Source of the DNA: Stenotrophomonas sp. WZN-1
GTDB taxonomy: Bacteria > Pseudomonadota > Gammaproteobacteria > Xanthomonadales > Xanthomonadaceae
Length of the DNA stretch: 64,000 nucleotides
NCBI RefSeq assembly: GCF_002192255.1
Contig: NZ_CP021768.1
Span: forward strand, 2,002,001-2,066,000
Reading direction: 5' to 3'
Positions within the stretch are counted from its first letter, which is position 1, and every line of letters begins with the position of its first letter. The notes under the pieces were generated by a model. That model did no database searches. It was not told the origin of the DNA and saw only the letters and a list, made by a program, of their open reading frames with translations. Of the stretch, positions 6,758 through 14,046 are shown piece after piece. A program made the position numbers and the translations under genes.

Positions 6758-9223
6758 ATGCGTCCAGTGCCGTCCGCTCCCGCCGTCCCAGTGTCCCCGC
6801 GCCCGCTGGCGCGCCTGGCCTGCCTGCTCGCGCTGTCGGCGTCGCCGATGCTGCTGCAGGCCGCGCCGGCTGCGCTGGAGCGCGAGGTCAACACCTTCAT
6901 CGGCAGCAAGGACGACGGCAATACGTTCCCGGGCGCATCGGCGCCGTTCGGCCTGATCCAGGTCAGCCCGATCGGCAGCCACTATTCGGGCTGGCGCTAT
7001 GACGACGAGAAGATCCGCGGTTTCGGCCACTCCTTCATCTCCGGCGCGGGTTGCTGGGAACAGGGCGGCCAGGTGTCGGTGCTGCCGGTGACCGGTTCGA
7101 TCGGTCCGGGCGGCGATTTCGATACCGGCAATGCCAAGCAGTTCGACCACAAGGCCTACGCCGCGTCCTACACCCACGACGGCGAGATCGGCCAGGCGGG
7201 CTATTACAAGGTTCGGCTGACCAGCTACGGCGGCATCGACGCCGAGACCACTGCGCGTACGCGTGCCGCCGCCGAGCGCTACACCTTCAGCCAGCGCAGT
7301 GGCGATGGCCACGTGCTGGTCAATGTCGGCCAGGCCAACGAGCGCCACTCGGTGATCGGCAGCGTGGTCGATGTGGTCGGCGACCGCGTGGTCGAAGGCA
7401 AGCTGGTCACCAAGAGTTTCTGTGGCGGCCATCAATACACCACCTGGTTCCGCATCGAGTTCGACCGCCCGTTCAAGGCGCATGGCACCTGGGGCGAGGG
7501 CGGTGGCCTGCCCGGCGCGCGCCACAGCATGGAAGGCGAGCAGAAGCCGAATGGCGCCTGGCTCAGCTTCGACCTGGCCAAGGGCCAGTCGGTGACGGCG
7601 GTCAGCGCGATCTCGCATGTTGACGCCGAAGGCGCGCGCATCAATCTGCGCGCGGACGGCATGCAGGGCGGGGCGCTGCTCGGTTTCGACCGCATGCGCG
7701 CACTGTCCCAGCAGTCGTGGCGTGAGCAGCTGGCGCGGGTGCGTGTGCAGGGCGGTACGTCCGATGACCGCACCGTGTTCTACAGCGCGGCGTACCACGC
7801 GCTGCTGCAGCCGATGACCGGCAACGACGCCGATGGCCGCTACCGGGGCTACGACGATGGCATCCACCGCGCCGATGGCTGGACCTATTACGAGTACTTC
7901 TCGCTGTGGGATACCTACCGCGCGCAGAACCAGTGGCTGGCGCTGACCCGCCCGGACGTGGCACGTGACATCGGCCGCACGCTGCTGGCGATCGACGAGC
8001 AGGGTGGCTGGCTGCCGCGCTGGGGCTATGCCAACTTCGAGACCAACATCATGACCGGCGATCCGGTCACGCCGTTCATGGTCGACCTGTGGCGCTTCGG
8101 TGCGCTCAAGGGCCGTGAATCGCAGGCGTGGGATGCGCTGCGCCGCAACGCGTTCGGTACTCCTCCGCTGAACTCGCGCATGGCCGGCCGTTCCGGCAAC
8201 CCGACCTACCTGGACAAGGGCTACGTGGTCTACGACCGCGCGTTCCCCTCCAAGGGCATGGACGTTGATCCGCACCACGGTGGTTCGGCGACGCTGGAGT
8301 ATGCGCTGGCCGACTGTGCGCTTTCGCAGATGGCCGATGGCCTGGGCCACGCGCAGGATGCGGCGACGCTGCGTGAGCGCGGCCGCAACTGGCGCAAGGT
8401 GTGGGACCCGCAGGTGCGCGACGCCGAGACCGGCTTCACCGGTTTTCCGCGCCCGCGTACCGAGGACGGCCAGTGGTACACGCCGGCCGATGGCCATTAC
8501 AGCCCGCGCTCGCACCATGGTTTCCATGAAGGCACGGCGTGGCAGTACCAGTGGCTGGCGCAGCAGGACGTGCCGGGCCTGGTCGAAGCGATGGATGGCC
8601 GCGAACAGGCCGGCCGTCGCCTCGATGCGTTCTTCGCGATGGACGCGCTGCAGGCCGACCCGCTCAATGCCGCCCGCAAGCAGTGGGTGGTCGGGCCGTA
8701 CAGCTACTACAACCAGTTCCGCTACAACCCGAACAACGAACCGGACCTGCACTCGCCGTGGCTGTACACGCTGATCGGCCAGCCGTGGAAGACCGCAGCG
8801 GTGGTGCGTGCCGCGCAGCAGTTGTTCACCAATGCGCCGAACGGCGTGACCGGCAACGACGACCTCGGCACGATGTCGGCCTGGTACCTGTTCAGCGCCA
8901 TCGGCGTGTACCCGGCGGTGCCCGGCAGCGGCCAGTTCCTGCTGCACACGCCGCGCTTCAGCAAGGTGGAAGTGGACCTGGGCAATGGCCGCACGCTGCG
9001 CATCGACGCGCCGGGCGCCGATGGCCGCCGCCTGCAGTACGTGCAGGGCGTGAAGGTCGATGGCCAGGCGCATGCGCCGGTGTGGCTGGACTGGAGCCAG
9101 CTGCAGCAGGGCCCGCGCCTGCAGTTCGCGCTCGACGCGAAGGCGCCGGAGCAGGGCTGGGGTACGGCGGTGAAGGACCTGCCGGTGTCCTGGTGCGCGG
9201 CACCGGGCAGCCAGCTGCGCTGA
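6758..9223 (+). CDS. Exported GH92 alpha-mannosidase
   Basis: Calcium-dependent exo-alpha-mannosidase expected to trim alpha-mannose residues, commonly alpha-1,2, from high-mannose glycans in the periplasm. The 821-residue protein has a signal peptide (LARLACLLALSASPMLLQAAPA), the N-terminal sandwich motif VNTFIGSKDDGNTFPGASAP, and catalytic-domain landmarks of family 92: YNPNNEPD near residue 660 (the Glu of this block is expected to be catalytic) and GNDDLGTMSAWYLFSAIGVYP near residue 698. The ATG at 6758 was chosen because it directly starts the signal peptide; the frame stays open upstream to 6608 through the operator. Operator site C lies upstream. Linkage specificity cannot be read from sequence alone. 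Confidence 0.93.
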   Translation: MRPVPSAPAVPVSPRPLARLACLLALSASPMLLQAAPAALEREVNTFIGSKDDGNTFPGASAPFGLIQVSPIGSHYSGWRYDDEKIRGFGHSFISGAGCWEQGGQVSVLPVTGSIGPGGDFDTGNAKQFDHKAYAASYTHDGEIGQAGYYKVRLTSYGGIDAETTARTRAAAERYTFSQRSGDGHVLVNVGQANERHSVIGSVVDVVGDRVVEGKLVTKSFCGGHQYTTWFRIEFDRPFKAHGTWGEGGGLPGARHSMEGEQKPNGAWLSFDLAKGQSVTAVSAISHVDAEGARINLRADGMQGGALLGFDRMRALSQQSWREQLARVRVQGGTSDDRTVFYSAAYHALLQPMTGNDADGRYRGYDDGIHRADGWTYYEYFSLWDTYRAQNQWLALTRPDVARDIGRTLLAIDEQGGWLPRWGYANFETNIMTGDPVTPFMVDLWRFGALKGRESQAWDALRRNAFGTPPLNSRMAGRSGNPTYLDKGYVVYDRAFPSKGMDVDPHHGGSATLEYALADCALSQMADGLGHAQDAATLRERGRNWRKVWDPQVRDAETGFTGFPRPRTEDGQWYTPADGHYSPRSHHGFHEGTAWQYQWLAQQDVPGLVEAMDGREQAGRRLDAFFAMDALQADPLNAARKQWVVGPYSYYNQFRYNPNNEPDLHSPWLYTLIGQPWKTAAVVRAAQQLFTNAPNGVTGNDDLGTMSAWYLFSAIGVYPAVPGSGQFLLHTPRFSKVEVDLGNGRTLRIDAPGADGRRLQYVQGVKVDGQAHAPVWLDWSQLQQGPRLQFALDAKAPEQGWGTAVKDLPVSWCAAPGSQLR

Positions 9224-9231
9224 GCCGGACT

Positions 9232-9262
9232 GTGCCGTTCGCGGTGACCCAGCGAACGGCAC
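9232..9262. terminator. Hairpin after the GH92 gene
   Basis: A perfect 11-bp stem, GTGCCGTTCGC and GCGAACGGCAC, with a 9-base loop, 8 bp after the GH92 stop. It lacks a T-run, so it may attenuate transcription or stabilise mRNA rather than terminate fully before the regulator gene. Confidence 0.45.
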
Positions 9263-9319
9263 GGCACGACACGGCCCTGATCCATTAGGCTTGAGCCTCC
9301 AGCGGAGTCCGGGAAGACG

Positions 9320-10369
9320 ATGAACGACAACGGCAGCAGTCCCAGCAAGCGCGCCGGCAAGGCGGTGACGGTGACCGACATCGCGCGTGCCATCGGCGTG
9401 TCACGGGCAACCGTATCGCTGGTGCTGCGCGGCAGCCCGCTGGTCAACGTCGATACCCGCGCCAAGGTCGAGGCCGAACTGCGCCGCCAGCGCTATGTCT
9501 ACAACCGCGCGGCGGCCAACCTGCGCCGGCGGACCTCGTCGAGCATCGCGCTGGTGATCAACGATCTGTCCAACCCGTTCTTCGCCGAATTCGCGTCTGG
9601 CGTGGACGAGGCGCTGGGCGGGCGCGGTTACGTGACGCTGCTCGGCAGCACCGGGGAATCGCCGGAGCGCCAGCAGGCGGTGCTGTCCACGCTGATGGAG
9701 CACACCCCGGCCGGCCTGATCCTGTCGCCGGCCGAAGGCAGCGACACCGCGCAGTTGCGGCAGGCGCTGGGCGCCAATGCCAACGTGCTGTTGTTCAATC
9801 GTGAACTGGAAGGGGCCGACTGGGACTTCCTGACCCTGGACAACCAGCACGGCGCCTATCTGGCCACGCGCCACCTGATCGAGCGTGGTCATCGCCAGAT
9901 CGCCTTCTTCGGTGGCCACGCTGCATCGAGCTCGTGCCACCAGCGCCGTGCCGGTTTCCAGCAGGCGCTGGCCGAGGCCGGCCTGTCGCTGCCGCCGGGT
10001 TGGATGATCGAGTCGGCACCGAACCGCCTGGAAGCCGCAGCGCGCACCGATGAGCTGTTTGCCGATGGCCATCGCCCGAGTGCGGCGGTCTGCTACAACG
10101 ACACCGTCGCGCTGGGCCTGATGCTGGGCTTGAACTCGCGTGGCATCCGCCCGGGTGGCGACTTCGCCGTTACCGGTTTCGATGACATTTCCGAGGCGTC
10201 GGTCGCGGTGCCGCCGTTGACCACGCTCACTGCCGATCCGCGCGAGCGGGGCCGGCAAGCTGCTGCGCTGCTGCTGCAACGGCTGGACGAACCGGATGCG
10301 CCGCCTCGGCGCACGGTCGCGCCGGTGCAGTTGCGCATCCGCGAAAGCAGTGCCGCACGACCGAACTGA
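9320..10369 (+). CDS. LacI-family transcriptional regulator of the mannoside locus
   Basis: 349-residue sugar-responsive regulator. The N-terminal helix-turn-helix TVTDIARAIGVSRATVSLVL is at about residues 17-36, followed by the hinge region and a periplasmic-binding-protein-like effector domain (SIALVINDLSNPFFAEFASG through VAVPPLTTLTADPRERG). It sits between the GH92 gene and the sugar transporter gene. The central-CG palindromes at 5705, 5826, 6617 and 11780 have the form LacI-family proteins bind, so it is the natural candidate to bind them; this is inference. The effector could be mannose or a short mannoside. Confidence 0.9.
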   Translation: MNDNGSSPSKRAGKAVTVTDIARAIGVSRATVSLVLRGSPLVNVDTRAKVEAELRRQRYVYNRAAANLRRRTSSSIALVINDLSNPFFAEFASGVDEALGGRGYVTLLGSTGESPERQQAVLSTLMEHTPAGLILSPAEGSDTAQLRQALGANANVLLFNRELEGADWDFLTLDNQHGAYLATRHLIERGHRQIAFFGGHAASSSCHQRRAGFQQALAEAGLSLPPGWMIESAPNRLEAAARTDELFADGHRPSAAVCYNDTVALGLMLGLNSRGIRPGGDFAVTGFDDISEASVAVPPLTTLTADPRERGRQAAALLLQRLDEPDAPPRRTVAPVQLRIRESSAARPN

Positions 10370-10429
10370 TTCCTTCCATACACCCCTTCCACGCAACAAC
10401 GACCTTCCGCGCATCGAGGCGCGTACCGC

Positions 10430-11743
10430 ATGCCGATCTCCGCAACGCCCCGTCCATCGGGTTCTTCGGGCAACGCACCCGCCGTCACCAACGGCAAGGC
10501 GCTGGCTGTCGTCACCACGATCTTCTTCATGTGGGGCTTCCTGACCTGCCTCAATGACATCCTGATCCCGCACCTGAAGGCGGTGTTCGAGCTGAACTAC
10601 GCCAAGGCGATGCTGGTGCAGTTCACCTTCTTCGGCACCTATTTCCTGATGTCGCTGCCGGCGGGTCGGCTGGTGGCGGCGCTGGGCTACAAGAAGGGCA
10701 TCGTGGCCGGCTTGGTGATTGCCGGCATCGGTGCGCTGGGCTTCTGGCCGGCGGCCGAGCTGCGCGTGTATGGCGCCTTCCTCGGTGCGTTGTTCGTGCT
10801 GGCCACGGGCATCACCGTGCTGCAGGTCGCTGCGAACCCCTACGTTGCGCTGCTGGGCCCGGAGCAGACCAGCTCAAGCCGCCTGACCCTGGCGCAGGCG
10901 CTGAACTCGCTGGGCACGGCCATTGCGCCGATCTTCGGCGGCATGCTCATCCTGTCCAACACGGTCAAGAGTGCCGATGACATCGCGGCGCTGCCGGCCG
11001 CCGAGCAGCTGGCCTACCGTGCCGCCGAGGCGCAGGCCGTGCAGGGCCCGTACGTGGGCCTGGCGGTGGCGCTGGTGCTGCTGGCGCTGTTCGTGTTCCT
11101 GTTCCGCCTGCCGGCGCTGAGTGATGCCACCGAGCAGGCCGACCAGGGCCACCACCACAGCTACCTGGATGCGCTGCGCAAGCGCCACCTGCTGCTGGGC
11201 GTGCTGGGCATCTTCTTCTACGTCGGCGCCGAAGTGTCGATTGGCAGCTTCCTGGTCAACTACCTGTCGATGCCCAACATCGGCGGCTTCAGCGAGCAGC
11301 AGGCCACGCATTACGTGTCGGCCTACTGGACGATGGCGATGATCGGCCGCTTCGCCGGTTCGGCGCTGCTGGCGCGCTTCTCGCCCAGCCGTCTGCTGGC
11401 GATCTTCGCGCTGGTCAACGTGGGCCTGCTGGTCACGACCATGCTGAGCTCCGGCAACGTCGCGCTGTACTCGGTGGTGGCGATCGGCCTGTTCAACTCG
11501 ATCATGTTCCCGACCATCTTCGCGCTGAGCATCGAGCGCCTCGGCCCGCTGACCAACAAGGGTTCCAGCCTGCTGATCATGGCCATCGTCGGCGGTGCCG
11601 TGGTGCCGTACCTGCAGGGCGTGCTGGCCGACCACATCGGTGTGCAGGCCAGCTTCATCCTGCCGCTGCTGTGCTACGGCTACATCATTTTCTACGGACT
11701 GGTCGGCGCGCGTACGCCGGCCTCCGCAACGCAGGGAGGCTGA
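10430..11743 (+). CDS. FucP/GluP-type sugar:H+ symporter (major facilitator)
   Basis: Inner-membrane sugar importer of 437 residues with about 12 hydrophobic segments. It carries family features of the fucose/glucose/galactose symporters: FFMWGFLTCLNDILIPHLK in helix 1, LPAGRLVAALGYKKG in the loop between helices 2 and 3, and VLQVAANPYVALLGPE in helix 4. Given its position seven bases before the kinase gene and inside a mannosidase operon, mannose or fructose is the likely substrate. The start at 10430 has a GAGG upstream. Confidence 0.88.
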   Translation: MPISATPRPSGSSGNAPAVTNGKALAVVTTIFFMWGFLTCLNDILIPHLKAVFELNYAKAMLVQFTFFGTYFLMSLPAGRLVAALGYKKGIVAGLVIAGIGALGFWPAAELRVYGAFLGALFVLATGITVLQVAANPYVALLGPEQTSSSRLTLAQALNSLGTAIAPIFGGMLILSNTVKSADDIAALPAAEQLAYRAAEAQAVQGPYVGLAVALVLLALFVFLFRLPALSDATEQADQGHHHSYLDALRKRHLLLGVLGIFFYVGAEVSIGSFLVNYLSMPNIGGFSEQQATHYVSAYWTMAMIGRFAGSALLARFSPSRLLAIFALVNVGLLVTTMLSSGNVALYSVVAIGLFNSIMFPTIFALSIERLGPLTNKGSSLLIMAIVGGAVVPYLQGVLADHIGVQASFILPLLCYGYIIFYGLVGARTPASATQGG

Positions 11744-11750
11744 GTCCGGA

Positions 11751-12746
11751 ATGGGTGCCATCGTTTGCTTCGGCGAAATTTTGATCGATCTACTAGCGCA
11801 GCCGCCGGCCTCGGCCGACACCCCGCGCGCGTTCCTGCAGTACGCCGGCGGTGCGCCGGCCAACGTCGCGGTGGCGGCTGCGCGGCTGGGTGCGAAGACC
11901 CAGTTCGTCGGCATGCTCGGCCGCGACATGTTCGGTGACTTCCTGGCCGACAGCCTGGTCGAGCACGGCGTGGGCACGGATTACATCGTTCGCACCGATG
12001 CGGCCAAGACCGCACTGGCCTTCGTGGCCCTGGATGCCAGCGGTGAGCGCAGCTTCAGTTTCTACCGCCCGCCGGCGGCCGACCTGCTGTTCCGCGACAG
12101 TGATTTCCAGGCGGAGTGCCTCGACAGCGCGCAGTGCTTCCACGTCTGCTCCAACAGCCTGACCGAGCCGGCCATCGCCGAGGCGACCTTCGCCGGCATG
12201 GACCGTGCCCGTGCGGCCGGTGCGGTGGTCAGCCTCGACCTCAACCTGCGTCCGGCCCTGTGGCCGGCGAACGAGGATCCGACGCCGAGGCTGTGGCAGG
12301 CACTGGAACGTGCCGACCTGGTCAAGCTGTCGCGCGAGGAACTGGACTACCTGGCAGCACCGCTCGGCGATGACGGAGAGGCGCTGGTGCTACGTCGCCT
12401 GCTGGCCGCGCAGGCGCGCTGGGTGATCGTCACCGATGGTGCGGCCACGCTGCACTGGTACACCCGTGACAACCACGGCACGGTCACCAGCTTCCGCGTG
12501 GCTACGGTCGACACCACGGCAGCCGGCGATGCCTTCGTCGGTGGCGTGCTGGTCGGCCTGCTGGAGCGGGGTGGGGCGGGCACTGGTTTCGCCGCATTCT
12601 GCCAGGACCCGGAGGCGATCACCGCCACGTTGCGCTTCGGCGCCGCCGTGGGTGCGCTGGCTGTTACCCGCAAGGGCGCGTTCGCCGCGATGCCCTCGCT
12701 CGATGAAGTGCAGCAGCTGCTGCAGGCCCAGGACATTACCGCATGA
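11751..12746 (+). CDS. PfkB-family hexose kinase (fructokinase-like)
   Basis: 331-residue sugar kinase. The N-terminal signature region CFGEILIDLLAQP and the C-terminal anion-hole/catalytic motif DTTAAGDAFVGG (near residue 257) are both present. It overlaps the isomerase gene by four bases (ATGA). With that isomerase it would turn mannose into fructose 6-phosphate by way of fructose, avoiding mannose 6-phosphate. Direct mannose phosphorylation cannot be excluded. Codons 9-14 use TTG and two CTA leucine codons, rare in this genome, exactly where an operator-like palindrome lies. Confidence 0.88.
   Translation: MGAIVCFGEILIDLLAQPPASADTPRAFLQYAGGAPANVAVAAARLGAKTQFVGMLGRDMFGDFLADSLVEHGVGTDYIVRTDAAKTALAFVALDASGERSFSFYRPPAADLLFRDSDFQAECLDSAQCFHVCSNSLTEPAIAEATFAGMDRARAAGAVVSLDLNLRPALWPANEDPTPRLWQALERADLVKLSREELDYLAAPLGDDGEALVLRRLLAAQARWVIVTDGAATLHWYTRDNHGTVTSFRVATVDTTAAGDAFVGGVLVGLLERGGAGTGFAAFCQDPEAITATLRFGAAVGALAVTRKGAFAAMPSLDEVQQLLQAQDITA
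11780..11793. promoter_or_regulatory. Intragenic operator-like palindrome, site D
   Basis: TTTGATCGATCTAC matches site B at 12 of 14 positions and lies 29 bases into the kinase gene. The reading frame uses low-GC leucine codons here (TTG, CTA, CTA), which suggests selection on the DNA sequence. Function is inferred. Confidence 0.4.
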
Positions 12747-13969
12747 GCACCTCGCCCGATTTCCGTTCGCCCGCGTTCCTGCGCGCGCATATCGCCGACA
12801 CGATGGCGTTCTACCACCCGCGCTGCATCGATCCGGATGGCGGCTTTTTCCACTACTTCCGCGATGACGGCAGCATCTACGATGCCAGTCACCGCCACCT
12901 GGTGAGCAGCACCCGTTTCGTCTTCAACTATGCGATGGCCTACCGCGAATTCGGCAATGCCGAGTACCGCGAGGCCGTCGAGCACGGCGTGCGCTATCTG
13001 CGCGAGGTGCACCGCAACCCGGCCACCGGTGGCTATGCCTGGACCCTGCGCGACGGCAAGGTCGAGGACGACATGAACCACTGCTACGGCGTGGCCTTCG
13101 TGCTGCTGGCCTACAGTTGTGCGCTGAAGGCCGGCGTCGAGCAGGCCCGCGCCTGGATGGACGAGACCTGGCAGCTGCTGGAAGCGCGTTTCTGGGAGGC
13201 GCAGCACGGCCTGTACAAGGATGAAGCCGATGGCCAGTGGAACTTCACCGGCTACCGCGGCCAGAACGCCAACATGCACATGTGCGAGGCGATGCTGGCC
13301 GCGTTCGAAGCCAGTGGCGAGCAGCGCTATGTCGAGCGTGCGCTGCAGCTGGCCGACAACATGACCCGCCGCCAGGCCGCCAAGGGCGGTGGCCTGGTCT
13401 GGGAACACTATGATGTGAACTGGGAGATCGACTGGGACTACAACCTGGACGATCCCAAGCACCTGTTCCGCCCGTGGGGCTTCCAGCCCGGCCACCAGAC
13501 CGAGTGGGCCAAGCTGCTGCTGATTCTCGATCGCCACGTGCAGGCCGACTGGCTGGTGCCGACCGCGCAGCACCTGTTCGACGTGGCCGTAGCGCGCAGC
13601 TGGGACGACGCCCGGGGCGGCCTGTATTACGGCTTCGCACCGGAATCACGCCGGCAGCCCGGCATGGACGGTGCCCCGATCGGTGGCGACAGCTTCGTCT
13701 GCGACGACGACAAGTACTTCTGGGTACAGGCCGAGACGCTGGCGACCGCCGCGCTGATGGCCAAGCGTACCGGTGATGATCGCTACTGGCAGTGGTACGA
13801 GCGCATCTGGGCGTATTCGTGGGAGCACTTCGTTGACCACCAATACGGCGCCTGGTTCCGCATCCTCGATGCCGACAACCGCAAGTACAGCGACGAGAAG
13901 AGCCCGGCCGGCAAGGTGGATTACCACACCATGGGCGCGTGCTACGAAGTGTTGAACGTCGTGCGCTGA
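12743..13969 (+). CDS. AGE-family sugar isomerase (mannose isomerase-like)
   Basis: 408-residue (alpha/alpha)6-barrel enzyme of the N-acylglucosamine 2-epimerase family. Blocks of aromatic and His/Glu residues typical of the family are visible: GGFFHYFRDDG, HLVSSTRFVFNYAMAY, GQNANMHMCEAMLAAFEA and FQPGHQTEWAKLLLIL, with a late DYHTMGACYEVL. In a mannosidase/fructokinase operon the most likely reaction is D-mannose to D-fructose; epimerisation of amino sugars or cellobiose is less likely because no related genes are near. The start overlaps the kinase stop, implying translational coupling. Confidence 0.85.
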   Translation: MSTSPDFRSPAFLRAHIADTMAFYHPRCIDPDGGFFHYFRDDGSIYDASHRHLVSSTRFVFNYAMAYREFGNAEYREAVEHGVRYLREVHRNPATGGYAWTLRDGKVEDDMNHCYGVAFVLLAYSCALKAGVEQARAWMDETWQLLEARFWEAQHGLYKDEADGQWNFTGYRGQNANMHMCEAMLAAFEASGEQRYVERALQLADNMTRRQAAKGGGLVWEHYDVNWEIDWDYNLDDPKHLFRPWGFQPGHQTEWAKLLLILDRHVQADWLVPTAQHLFDVAVARSWDDARGGLYYGFAPESRRQPGMDGAPIGGDSFVCDDDKYFWVQAETLATAALMAKRTGDDRYWQWYERIWAYSWEHFVDHQYGAWFRILDADNRKYSDEKSPAGKVDYHTMGACYEVLNVVR

Positions 13970-14005
13970 TGCGGGTGTCGCCACGCGCATGATGAATCGG
14001 AATCG

Positions 14006-14028
14006 GTAGCGCCGGGCCGCGCCCGGCG
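14006..14028 (+). repeat. SMAG-type hairpin
   Basis: GTAG followed by an 8-bp stem CGCCGGGC/GCCCGGCG with loop CGC, just upstream of the beta-mannosidase ribosome-binding site. Confidence 0.7.
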
Positions 14029-14046
14029 GAAAAACAGGAGTATCAC

